From Desulfobacter postgatei (GTDB taxonomy: Bacteria; Desulfobacterota; Desulfobacteria; Desulfobacterales; Desulfobacteraceae), in the NCBI GenBank assembly GCA_003252055.1, contig QKDP01000198.1, forward strand, positions 1-37,332: 37,332 nucleotides of DNA. The letters are read 5' to 3'. Numbering within the stretch: position 1 is the first letter of the stretch; each line of letters starts with the position of its first letter. Below are positions 1 through 9,252 of the stretch, one piece after another. The notes beneath the pieces were generated by a model. That model did no database searches. It had not been told where the DNA came from and saw nothing but the letters and a program-made list of their open reading frames with translations. The position numbers and the translations under genes were made by a program.

Positions 1-2
1 AC

Positions 3-305
3 AACACCCTGGTTCCCGAAGACCTGCTGCGCTCCATGCTGGGATTCATCGCCTTATATATCCTGATTTTTGTCATAACCACGACACTTTTATCCTCAAT
101 GGGTGTGGATCTTTTGACCTCTTTAGGCGCTGTGGCCTCGTGCATCGGCAACATCGGCCCGGGGTTTGGCACAGTGGGACCGGCGGAAAACTTTGCACAC
201 CTGCCCCAGACCGGCAAATGGCTTCTGTCCTGGTGCATGCTGGCAGGACGGCTGGAAATTTATACTGTGATTATTCTCTTGGTCCCTGAGTTCTGGAAAC
301 AATAG
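3..305 (+). CDS. trkH: Potassium uptake protein TrkH/TrkG family, C-terminal fragment (gene truncated by window start)
   Basis: Frame is open from base 3. Translation ...GVDLLTSLGAVASCIGNIGPGFGTVGPAENFAHLP...GRLEIYTVIILLVPEFWK matches the TrkH C-terminal pore/helix pattern (NIGPGF, GRLEIYT). Confidence 0.88.
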   Translation, partial: NTLVPEDLLRSMLGFIALYILIFVITTTLLSSMGVDLLTSLGAVASCIGNIGPGFGTVGPAENFAHLPQTGKWLLSWCMLAGRLEIYTVIILLVPEFWKQ

Positions 306-478
306 TTTCAACTATGCCTATCCGCTAAACGCACACAATGTTTATTGAAATGGCATAACCTGCTGAAAATATATCTTTTTTAAAATACGCGGTTTGAATC
401 CGACAAGAGATAGATCTGTCATAAAAACTGCAAGTTAAAAAATTTGTGTGCAACATCCGAATAGGCATGGTTTCAACT

Positions 479-2420
479 TCACGCCGGGGAGAGCGTGACC
501 CGGGTATCGTAATAGGGCGTCCCGCTACCCACCGTGCTGACCATTTCGGCTGTGAGCCTGTTCAAGCCGTGGCCGGCTTTGATCCACCCGCCGCGTTCGG
601 TGACCAGACAGTCCCGCCTTGTGGATGCATCGGTGCGAAGCAGGGCTTTCACGCTTCCTATGGGGCTTTTGACCATTACGGGCTGATCGTCTGTAAGGCC
701 CAATTTTTCAGCTTCCGCAGGGTGCAACCGTACTTCCGGCAATGGCGGATGGAAGGGTTCGCTCGGAGCAAATGTAATCAAAGGGTGCGACACTCAACAG
801 GGTGTACGGATAACTTACATCATCATTTTTGAGGACATCCCCATTGAATTTTGTCATGAATTCAAATTTTCCCGAAGGGGTGGGAAAGACCTTGTCAAGG
901 TAAGGAGCCATGGGTTCCGGGATTCGAAAGGGGGTGTGCCTCAGCTCGTCCAGATCGCCTCCCCAGGCTTTGATCGGCGCGCAGATCTCGGCCAGCCAGG
1001 CATCGGCGCTTTTGCAGTACCGGTCTTTAAAGGGAAACCTTTTGGCAAGTTCCATGAACATCTGAAATTCGCTTCGGCAGTCGCCCACGGGCTTGATGGC
1101 CGGGTTGACCGGACCCACATAGTTATGGCCATAACTGGCCATAACATCGTACTCTTCAAGAAAGGTGGTGGCCGGCAGGAACACATCGGCCAGTTCCGCA
1201 GTATCATCCAAAAAGTGGCCGCTGTAGACCACTAACTCCATGCGCTTCAATGCCTCGGCCACGAGTTCGGAATTAGGGGCCATGCAGACCGGGTTGGCAG
1301 CCGTTATGTAAACCATGCGAATCGGCGGTTTTTCCGCGTTTAAAAGTTCTTTCCCCACATAGGGCATCAGGAGCGTCCGGCGCTCTGGATTGAGCTGGTC
1401 TCCCCAGCATTTCGGATCATAGGGACCGTATTCTTCGAATCCCTGGCTGACCCCTCCGCCTTCCACACCGATATTCCCTGAAATAGCCCCTAAAGCATCA
1501 ATGGCGCGGATGGTGAAATGGGCGTCTTTGTGGCGGTGAAGCCCCCAGCCCAGAAGGATCGACGTTGGTTTGAAGGTGATCAGCGTGTCTGCGACGTACC
1601 CGGCATCACTTTTGGAAACACCGGCAAGGTAACACAACTCATCTACGCTGTAGCGATCAAGGATGGCTTTGTATGCATCGTAACCTGCGCTGTAATTGGA
1701 GAGGAAATCAATGTCATGGGCACCCCGGTCGATCAGGATTTTTGCGGCGGCCATGGCCAGATACGCATCCATATTCGGGGCCGGGGCGATATGCAGGTCG
1801 GAAAGGGCGGCGCTCCGGTTACGGAAGGGATCAATGGTGATGATCCGGCCGCCTTTTTTCTTTATGTCTTTGATGATGGGAACCAGTCCGATCTGTGTGG
1901 TTACAGGGTTCCTGGCCCAGAGAATCATGGCCCTGGAGTTGTAATGGTCCAGAGGATCATGGGAGATGCGGTTTCCCAGGTCCAGGTTCTGGGATGCCTG
2001 GCCAGTGCCTCCGCATAGTGACCCGCGCAGGGTGGTGACACCTCCGAACATGTTGAAAAAATACTTATTGAGCAGCTTGAGGGCAGTTCGTTCGCCATAG
2101 CCCTGATAGTAGAGAATTGCTTCCGGGCCATCCTCATTATGGATTGTTTTCATCTTTTCGGCAATGACATCCAGGGCCTCATCCCAAAAGACCTCCCGCC
2201 AGCCTGACGCGCCACGCATCATGGGCTTTGTGATTCGTTCCTTGCTGTAAACCCGGTCGATGTATTTTGACATCTTGTGACAGGCCAGACCCCGGGTCAG
2301 CGGATGTTTTTTCGATCCCGTCAAACGAACTATCCGGCCATCTTCAACCTTGGCTTCAAGCCCACAGGTGTTGGGGCAGTCCCTGGTGCAGGTGGTGATG
2401 ATTTTTTTGATATCGCTCAT
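479..2420 (-). pseudogene. Molybdopterin-dependent oxidoreductase (DMSO reductase superfamily) split by an apparent +1 frameshift into ORFs 708..2420 and 479..793
   Basis: N-terminal 4Fe-4S motif CTRDCPNTCGLEAKV...LACHK; active-site-like GSLCGGTGQAS; molybdopterin-dinucleotide-binding C-terminus (HPAEAEKLGLTDDQPVMVKSP...YYDTRVTL) lies in the next frame and overlaps the 3' end of the main ORF. Confidence 0.8.
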
Positions 2421-2617
2421 ATCAGTGCCTTTGCTCTCATGTCCTTCTCCCCTTGAAATGGGTTGTAAAACAATATTGAATGCAAGGCAAGTTGTTAATG
2501 GCCGTTTAAAATATTGTCACTTGATAATTTCTATGGTATGGGTTTTTTTGTTCTGAATTATTTAACATCAAGGATTGTAAATTGAATTACAGACACGCCC
2601 CTTAAGGCCACAAACCC

Positions 2618-2647
2618 AGGATTTTCCCTAATGATTAGGAAAATCCT
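2618..2647. promoter_or_regulatory. Inverted repeat AGGATTTTCC-N10-GGAAAATCCT upstream of the acyltransferase-like gene
   Basis: Perfect 10-bp arms in the divergent intergenic region, 32 bp before the ATG at 2680. Core ATTTTCCC-N9-GGAAAAT recurs at 12528-12551. Confidence 0.6.
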
Positions 2648-2679
2648 GAAATTAACAATATTAAAAGACAGGATACCGT

Positions 2680-4092
2680 ATGAGCCAGCTACAGCAACTC
2701 ACTGACCGGATTATCAGCCGTGTAAATGCTAATTTAATGGAGTTCGAGTTTGACACGGCGACTTTTGTCAACCACGCCCTTGATCATGAAAAAATGCTTG
2801 AATTCTATGCGTTTTACGGCATTACCTCCCGCCATCCCCTTTATTTTAATTTTAAAAATTCCAATATCGCAGGCAGTTATTTTTTAGGAAAATGTTATGT
2901 GGGACGATCCGCTATTTATAAGAGCGACGTCAGGGGAGATGAACTTAAAAGAGAAGGTGAGTGCATAAAATCGGCCAAAGACATCCCTCTGGTTGAGGAT
3001 GAAATGATCTCCATTCTGGACAGCCTGCTATATAAAACCCTAATCCACAGCAATTCCCACAACCCTGAAAGCCCCGAATTGTTTAGTATCCGGAACACCA
3101 TTTCCGGTCACTACGCGAACATACATGGCTCTACCCTGGAAGGCTGTTTCCTAGGCCCCTTTGCCACCGTAGATTTAATGAACCTGCATTCATGTATCGT
3201 GGGAGAGTTTTCTTATGTTCAGGTTGGAGAGCTTTTTCATCGGAAAATTGATCCCGGCACCATCTGGATCAAAAGCCCCCATTTTGAGTTTAAATACAGG
3301 TTTAAGAACAGCATCCTTGAAAATTTTGTAGGGGTGAATGATACCTACCAGCCCCGGGGGGTGATTTACGATTTTGTCAGGGCACGGGATCAGGAATTTG
3401 AGCGGTTATTCGAGGTCATGCACTTAGAACCCTTTGAAGTCCCGGGTACTTCTGCAGTCAACCGATATGCCGTGATCAAGGGGAAAACCCGTATTGGTGA
3501 AAACGTCCTGGTGGCCCAAAGAGCCTTTCTTCAGAATGCAACCCTGGGAGACGGGTCTAATGCCCAGGAAAATTCCTATGTTATTGATTCCGTGCTGGAA
3601 GGCAATTGCATTACAGCCCATGGCGGGAAGATTATCCATGCCGATGTCGGCCAGGAATGTTTTGTGGGGTTCAACTCCTTTTTAAACGGTAGATCCGACG
3701 AACGGATTAAAATTGGTGAAGGCTGTATTATCATGCCCCACACCATCATCAACCCAAGTATGCCCATAGAGATTCCTAAAGAACATTTGGTATGGGGATA
3801 TATCCAATCCCCGGATGACCTTGCCACCCATACCATTTCGTTGGATGCCCTGGCCGAAGTCAGGGAGAGCTTGACTGTAGGAACAATGACCTTTTCAGGA
3901 AAAGGTGCTGTGTTTATCGGATCCTTCAAGGATCGGTTAAAAAAGATCCTTAAGGACAACGGGGCATTATATAAGAATGGCGAAAATAGAGGGCACGCCC
4001 AGGATGACCAGAATATCTCCTATAATATTATTCAGCCTTACCGGACAGGGGAACAGAAGGGATTGTATCCATCTATAAGAATCAAGCCTTAA
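2680..4092 (+). CDS. Left-handed beta-helix (hexapeptide repeat) acyltransferase-like protein
   Basis: Hexapeptide-like repeats: YAVIKGKTRIGENVLVAQRAFLQNATLGDGSNAQENSYVIDSVLEGNCITAHGGKIIHADVGQECFVGFNSFLNG. Confidence 0.7.
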   Translation: MSQLQQLTDRIISRVNANLMEFEFDTATFVNHALDHEKMLEFYAFYGITSRHPLYFNFKNSNIAGSYFLGKCYVGRSAIYKSDVRGDELKREGECIKSAKDIPLVEDEMISILDSLLYKTLIHSNSHNPESPELFSIRNTISGHYANIHGSTLEGCFLGPFATVDLMNLHSCIVGEFSYVQVGELFHRKIDPGTIWIKSPHFEFKYRFKNSILENFVGVNDTYQPRGVIYDFVRARDQEFERLFEVMHLEPFEVPGTSAVNRYAVIKGKTRIGENVLVAQRAFLQNATLGDGSNAQENSYVIDSVLEGNCITAHGGKIIHADVGQECFVGFNSFLNGRSDERIKIGEGCIIMPHTIINPSMPIEIPKEHLVWGYIQSPDDLATHTISLDALAEVRESLTVGTMTFSGKGAVFIGSFKDRLKKILKDNGALYKNGENRGHAQDDQNISYNIIQPYRTGEQKGLYPSIRIKP

Positions 4093-4123
4093 AAAGATTA
4101 ACGATAATTATATTTCAGGCTGT

Positions 4124-4150
4124 AAAATTGTTTCATTCTGTTACAATTTT
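4124..4150. promoter_or_regulatory. Inverted repeat AAAATTGT-N11-ACAATTTT adjacent to a putative promoter
   Basis: Perfect 8-bp arms ending one base before a TTGACA box, upstream of the hyfB-like gene. Confidence 0.45.
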
Positions 4151-4151
4151 C

Positions 4152-4181
4152 TTGACAAAGCCAAAAGACACCATGTACATA
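4152..4181 (+). promoter_or_regulatory. Putative sigma70-type promoter for the Hyf-like operon
   Basis: TTGACA, 18-bp spacer, TACATA; about 80 bp upstream of the ATG at 4261. Confidence 0.4.
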
Positions 4182-4260
4182 TCAATGGTTTTTTCCCGGC
4201 AGGGAATTTGACGATAAGCAATCTATAATTCGAAATAGAAAAAAACAAATTGGGGAAGGT

Positions 4261-6219
4261 ATGAGTCAATTCTTTAGTTCCACATTGATCATTCTGCTCG
4301 GCGGTTTTTTATCTCTTGTTTTTGCCGGACAGAAAAAATTTTCAAAGGGGATTGCCGTGTTGTTTCTAACCGGTGGGGCTCTTTTAGGAATGCTTGATGC
4401 CGCAGGAAAGCTTTTAAATCCAGCCGGGGTTTCGGCATCTTTCAGGTATTTGGATCTCTTTGTTCTTTCCTTTCATGTTGACGGCCTTTCCGCCTTTTTC
4501 CTGGCCGTCATATTTGCCGTTTCCATGATGGCCGCCATTTACAGTTTCCACTACATGGAACATGAAGAGGGCGGTATTAAAACCGGGGTCAATTACTTTT
4601 TCTTCAGTATCCTGATCGCCTCCATGGCCCTGGTGGTGACTGCCGCCAATATACTGACCTTCATGATCTCATGGGAAATCATGTCCCTGTCCTCCTTTTT
4701 TCTGGTGATTTACAGCCATGAATCAGCCGAAAACAGAAAGGCCGGCTACCTTTACTTTGTCTTTTCCCATGTAGGCGCCATGTTCCTCCTTGCCGCATTT
4801 GGGCTGATTTACGGTCATACCGGCAGCTTTGACTTCGCCCCCATGGCTGATGTGCCTGAAACAATGAAAATATTGATCTTTGTGTTCTCCTTTATCGGGT
4901 TCGGCTCCAAGGCCGGCGTATTTCCCTTTCATGTCTGGCTGCCCCATGCCCATCCCGCGGCCCCCAGCCATATCTCAGCGGTCATGTCCGGGGTGATGAT
5001 CAAGACCGGCATTTACGGGATACTGCGGGTTTATACGATTCTGAATTTTCACACCCCTGTTTTCGGGTATATCACCCTGATCGCCGGTGTGGTTTCCGGG
5101 ATTCTGGGGGTGGTTTATGCCCTGGGCCAGCACGATATCAAGCGGCTTCTGGCCTATAGCAGTATGGAAAACATCGGAATCATCCTCATCGGCCTAGGCG
5201 TCGGGATGATTGGTGCGGCAACGGGCAATCCCCTGGTAGCTGTCCTCGGCTTTGGCGGAGGCATTCTCCACGTTCTCAACCACTCGATGTTTAAATCCCT
5301 GCTGTTCATGGGGGCGGGCATGGTGCTGCACCAGACCGGCACCCGGTCCATTGACGCCCTGGGCGGGCTGCTCAAGGGTATGAAAATTACCGGAACCACA
5401 GCTATCATCGGCTCTTTGGCCATTTGCGGCCTGCCGCCCTTCAACGGATTTGTCAGTGAATTCTTCATCTATATGGGCAGTTTCAAGGCCATCCCATTAG
5501 GGTCCGTCAGCTTTGCCATGAGTGTGCTTGCAATTATCAGCCTGGCTGTTATCGGCGGGCTGGCCCTGGCCTGTTTTACCAAGGTGGTGGGGGTGGTTTT
5601 CCAGGGAGAACCCCGGACCAAGGCTGCTGAAAATGTCAAAGAAAAAGGGTGGACCATGATGGTTCCCATGGGTGTCCTTGCCGCAGCCTGCGTGATCATC
5701 GGTGTGTTTCCAAAGGTGTTTATCCACATGGCCCTGAAGGCAGTGCAGGCCCTAGGACTCGACTATGGACGGGTCCCTGTTGAGCCCTTTGGTCAGATGA
5801 CCTGCAACATCACTTTTGCGGCCCTGCTGTTCCTTGTCCTGGTCCTGATCGTCATGGGCATCCGGTCAGTCTACTACAAGAACAAGACTATCACAGCATC
5901 CGGAACATGGGGGTGCGGTTTTACCCAGCCAACGGTTAAAATGCAGTATACGGGATCTTCCTATGCCGGGTCCATTTTAGAATTTTTCAGTGCTGCAGCC
6001 CCGCTTTCCGAGGATCATCCGCCTATCAAGGGACGGTTCCCTTTAAAAACCCATTACCACAGCCATGTCAACGACATTGCAGAACTTCACATGAAAAATG
6101 CGGTTGTCCGTCCGGTTTTTTACCTGTTTGACAAGCTCAGGTGGATACAGCACGGAGATATTCATCTTTATATCGGATATATTTTGCTGGCAATTGTATT
6201 GCTGATGTTTTTTATATGA
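4261..6219 (+). CDS. hyfB: Hydrogenase-4 subunit B-like / NuoL-type proton antiporter subunit
   Basis: Multi-spanning; FGSKAGVFPFHVWLPHAHPAAPSHISAVMSGVMIKTGIYGILR and HDIKRLLAYSSMENIGII are antiporter-subunit signatures. Confidence 0.9.
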   Translation: MSQFFSSTLIILLGGFLSLVFAGQKKFSKGIAVLFLTGGALLGMLDAAGKLLNPAGVSASFRYLDLFVLSFHVDGLSAFFLAVIFAVSMMAAIYSFHYMEHEEGGIKTGVNYFFFSILIASMALVVTAANILTFMISWEIMSLSSFFLVIYSHESAENRKAGYLYFVFSHVGAMFLLAAFGLIYGHTGSFDFAPMADVPETMKILIFVFSFIGFGSKAGVFPFHVWLPHAHPAAPSHISAVMSGVMIKTGIYGILRVYTILNFHTPVFGYITLIAGVVSGILGVVYALGQHDIKRLLAYSSMENIGIILIGLGVGMIGAATGNPLVAVLGFGGGILHVLNHSMFKSLLFMGAGMVLHQTGTRSIDALGGLLKGMKITGTTAIIGSLAICGLPPFNGFVSEFFIYMGSFKAIPLGSVSFAMSVLAIISLAVIGGLALACFTKVVGVVFQGEPRTKAAENVKEKGWTMMVPMGVLAAACVIIGVFPKVFIHMALKAVQALGLDYGRVPVEPFGQMTCNITFAALLFLVLVLIVMGIRSVYYKNKTITASGTWGCGFTQPTVKMQYTGSSYAGSILEFFSAAAPLSEDHPPIKGRFPLKTHYHSHVNDIAELHMKNAVVRPVFYLFDKLRWIQHGDIHLYIGYILLAIVLLMFFI

Positions 6220-6262
6220 AAACTGTCAGCAGCTAAAGGCTAATAGGTTTAAGGACTATTCC

Positions 6263-7183
6263 ATGATTCAATCCATTTTACTCTGGCTTGCAGCCATTCT
6301 GGCAGCACCGTTTTTTTCAGGCCTGATCCTCAAGATCAAGGCGTTTTTCGGGGGGAAAAAGGGACCGCCCATTTTGATCAATTACTACACCTTGATCAAA
6401 CTGTTTAAAAAGGGATCGGTTTACAGCAAGAGCACCACCTTTGTGTTTAAGCTGGGTCCGGTCATCTCCCTTGCCGCGTCAATTACGGTTCTCATGTTTC
6501 TTCCCATTGCCGGGCATAATCCTGTGTTTTCCTTTAACGGGGATGTGATTTTTGTCCTGTATGTTCTGGGGCTTGGCCGGTTTTTCACAATTGCGGCAGC
6601 CATGGATACGGCATCTCCCTTTGAAGGCATGGGCGCGGCCAGGGAAGCGTACTTCCCCATTATCTGCGAAGCAGCCATGTTCATGATCCTGATCTTTTTT
6701 TACCGGATCACCGGGGAGTTGCAATTGTCCGCCTATTTTGCGGGCAGCAACACCCAAAGCATGTGGAGTTCGGCAGGCGCACCATTGCTGTTCATTGTAA
6801 TCTCGTTTTTTATCATCCTTCTGACTGAAAATTCCAGGGTCCCGGTGGATGATCCGGCCACCCATTTAGAACTGACCATGATCCATGAAGTCATGGTCCT
6901 GGATCACAGCGGCCCGGATTTCGCGCTTATTGAGCTTGGCTCTTTTTGCAAGCTCATGTTCTATGCCACCATTATTTCAAAAATGATTCTTCCCTTTGAA
7001 TCCGCCATGTTGGGGTTCCCAATTGTGATGTATCTGGCAGGCCTTCTAGTCGTCTACGTTGCCGTGGGCGTAACAGAATCAGTGATTGCCAGGTATAGAA
7101 TGGACAAGGTGCCTCAGTTTGTGCTGACATCCTTTGCCCTGGCCTTTTTTGCAACCATCATCACCTTGGAGTTTGTGAAATGA
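6263..7183 (+). CDS. hyfC: Hydrogenase-4 subunit C-like / NuoH-type membrane anchor
   Basis: PFEGMGAAREAYF, ENSRVPVDDPATHLELTMIHEVMVLDHSGPDFALIE (HyfC/HycD/NuoH pattern). Confidence 0.9.
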   Translation: MIQSILLWLAAILAAPFFSGLILKIKAFFGGKKGPPILINYYTLIKLFKKGSVYSKSTTFVFKLGPVISLAASITVLMFLPIAGHNPVFSFNGDVIFVLYVLGLGRFFTIAAAMDTASPFEGMGAAREAYFPIICEAAMFMILIFFYRITGELQLSAYFAGSNTQSMWSSAGAPLLFIVISFFIILLTENSRVPVDDPATHLELTMIHEVMVLDHSGPDFALIELGSFCKLMFYATIISKMILPFESAMLGFPIVMYLAGLLVVYVAVGVTESVIARYRMDKVPQFVLTSFALAFFATIITLEFVK

Positions 7184-7824
7184 TATTCAATCCGGTTGAT
7201 ATAATTCTATCCTTTGTGCTGCTGTCGCTTTTGTTTTCACTCGGTGCCGACCGGGTCCTGATACTGATCCAACTGGTGGGATTCCAGGGCGTCGTGATTT
7301 CCATTATTCCCTTTTTCATCGGTGATCATATGACTACCGGCACCACGGTATTTACCCTGGCGACACTGGTTATCCGGGGGGTCATTATCCCTTTGAGTAT
7401 TTTTGTGGCCATCAGAAAGGGGGCCATCCGGAGGGTGGTCGAGCCCATTGTGGGGTATCATGCCTCCATGTTGTGCGGCCTGGCACTGATTATCGGTGCG
7501 ACCTATATTTCCGGACGCCTGGATATCGGTTCCGTGAGCGGGTTCAAACTCCTGGAGCCCACGGCCATTGCCCTTTTGGCAACGGGAATGTTTCTGCTCA
7601 TGGCCCGAAGAAACGTCATTGCCATGGTCATCGGCTATATCATGATGGAAAACGGGATTTACCTGGTCGGGTCGGGCTTATCCGTCGGTACCCGCCATAT
7701 TGTTGAATTCGGTATTTTGCTGGACGTTCTGGCCGGAGTCATGATCATGGCCGTGATCCTCCGTAATATTAAAAAGACCTTTGACGACGTGGATACGGCG
7801 TTGCTTAGAACTTTAAAGGATTAG
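7180..7824 (+). CDS. hyfE: Hydrogenase-4 subunit E-like (NuoK-like region) membrane protein
   Basis: Position between hyfC and hyfF; GYIMMENGIYLVGSGL...GILLDVLAGVMIMAVIL is HyfE/NuoK-like. Overlaps hyfC by 4 nt. Confidence 0.85.
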   Translation: MIFNPVDIILSFVLLSLLFSLGADRVLILIQLVGFQGVVISIIPFFIGDHMTTGTTVFTLATLVIRGVIIPLSIFVAIRKGAIRRVVEPIVGYHASMLCGLALIIGATYISGRLDIGSVSGFKLLEPTAIALLATGMFLLMARRNVIAMVIGYIMMENGIYLVGSGLSVGTRHIVEFGILLDVLAGVMIMAVILRNIKKTFDDVDTALLRTLKD

Positions 7825-7827
7825 GGT

Positions 7828-9252
7828 ATGGTTGAAATAGTTTTTCTGACCCCTTTTATTACCGGTCTTGTAGCGTTTTTCCTACCCAAAAGTATTGGCC
7901 GGTTCCTGCTGGTGCTGACCGGAGCGGTTCATCTAGTGCTTTCGTTTATGCTGTGGAGAGATCAGCCCCAGGCGGTTTTTGATCGATATTTTGCAGTGAC
8001 ACCCGAAGGTATGCTTTCCCTGCTGGTGATCTCCCTGCTGTTCTTTTTGATCTCCATTTATACCGTGGGCTTTCTCAAAGAAAGCAAGATCCAATCCGAG
8101 GGCCTTTTTACCGGCGCCATGCTGGTGTTCCTGGCCACCATGACCATGGTCACCCTGTCCGACCATATCATGGTCTTGTGGATTGCCATTGAGGCCACAA
8201 CCCTGGCAAGCGCCCCTTTGATTAACACCCATCGCTCCGCCGCCTCCCTTGAGGCGACCTTGAAGTATGTTCTCATCTGTTCGGTGGGTATTGCTATGGC
8301 CCTTTTGGGGTCTGTTCTGGTGGTCTTTTCCATGGGCCAGGCAAATGCAGGCACGCCGGTTTCTTTTTCCGCCCTGGCCGGGGTGGCCAAGACCCTGGAT
8401 CCCTTGTGGCTCAAGGCCGGATTTGTCTTTATCCTGGTGGGATACGGTACAAAAATGGGGCTTGCGCCCATGCACACCTGGCTGCCCGATGCCCACAGTG
8501 AGGCCCCAAGTCCTGCATCGGCCCTCTTGTCAGGGGTTCTGCTCAACTGTGCTTTTCTGGGAATTTTCAAAACCAATAAGATTATGGTGGCGGCAGGGCT
8601 CGAGGATTTTTCAGGCGGAATTCTCATGGTGTTCGGCCTGTTATCCATTTTGGCCGCAGCTACCTTTATCCTTAAACAAAACGAATACAAACGGATGCTG
8701 GCCTATTCCAGTATCGAGAATATGGGCATCATTGCATTCGGAACCGGTGTTGGCGGCTTGGGGCTATACGGTGCGGTCATCTGCATGCTCCACCACAGCC
8801 TGATCAAGTCCTCTTTGTTTCTTTCCTCGGGAAACATTCTTTTGGGATACGGGGACCGGCTGATCAAGAATACCGGAAACCTGATCAAAGGCATGCCCCG
8901 GACCTTTGTGGCCTTTTTTGCGGGATTTGCCGGGATTGCCGGTTTTCCGCCTTTTGGTATTTTTATCGGGGAACTTTGCATTATTATCGCGGCGTTCAGG
9001 GCTGGATTCCACGTGGCCGTCACTGTTTTCATCCTGAGCCTGTGCGTTATTTTTGCCGGATTTGGCAACCAGATCATGAAAATCTGTTTTGAAGAATGCG
9101 ACACAGTAATCAAAATTGAAGAAAAGGCTGGTATGGTCTGGCCCCAGTATATATTACTCCTGACTTCACTGATCTTGTGTTTCTTTATTCCGGATCCATT
9201 GAATCAAACCATATCCGATGCGATAACAGCCATTGGCGGAGGACTTAGATGA
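7828..9252 (+). CDS. hyfF: Hydrogenase-4 subunit F-like / NuoN-type antiporter subunit
   Basis: GYGTKMGLAPMHTWLPDAHSEAPSPASALLSGVLLNCAFLGI...EYKRMLAYSSIENMGIIAFG. Confidence 0.9.
   Translation: MVEIVFLTPFITGLVAFFLPKSIGRFLLVLTGAVHLVLSFMLWRDQPQAVFDRYFAVTPEGMLSLLVISLLFFLISIYTVGFLKESKIQSEGLFTGAMLVFLATMTMVTLSDHIMVLWIAIEATTLASAPLINTHRSAASLEATLKYVLICSVGIAMALLGSVLVVFSMGQANAGTPVSFSALAGVAKTLDPLWLKAGFVFILVGYGTKMGLAPMHTWLPDAHSEAPSPASALLSGVLLNCAFLGIFKTNKIMVAAGLEDFSGGILMVFGLLSILAAATFILKQNEYKRMLAYSSIENMGIIAFGTGVGGLGLYGAVICMLHHSLIKSSLFLSSGNILLGYGDRLIKNTGNLIKGMPRTFVAFFAGFAGIAGFPPFGIFIGELCIIIAAFRAGFHVAVTVFILSLCVIFAGFGNQIMKICFEECDTVIKIEEKAGMVWPQYILLLTSLILCFFIPDPLNQTISDAITAIGGGLR

Noticed and set aside
479-793. 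Programmed +1 frameshifting in the molybdopterin oxidoreductase
   Set aside because: No obvious slippery site or stimulatory structure seen; simple mutation or sequencing error is more likely, so reported only as a frameshift.
446-832. 128-aa plus-strand ORF near the oxidoreductase frameshift
   Set aside because: Antisense to the molybdopterin-binding C-terminal domain; no motif.
7933-8690. Two long overlapping minus-strand ORFs (187 and 210 aa) inside hyfF
   Set aside because: Shadow ORFs of a membrane-protein gene; His/Gln/Gly-rich or Lys/Arg/Thr-rich translations with no motif.
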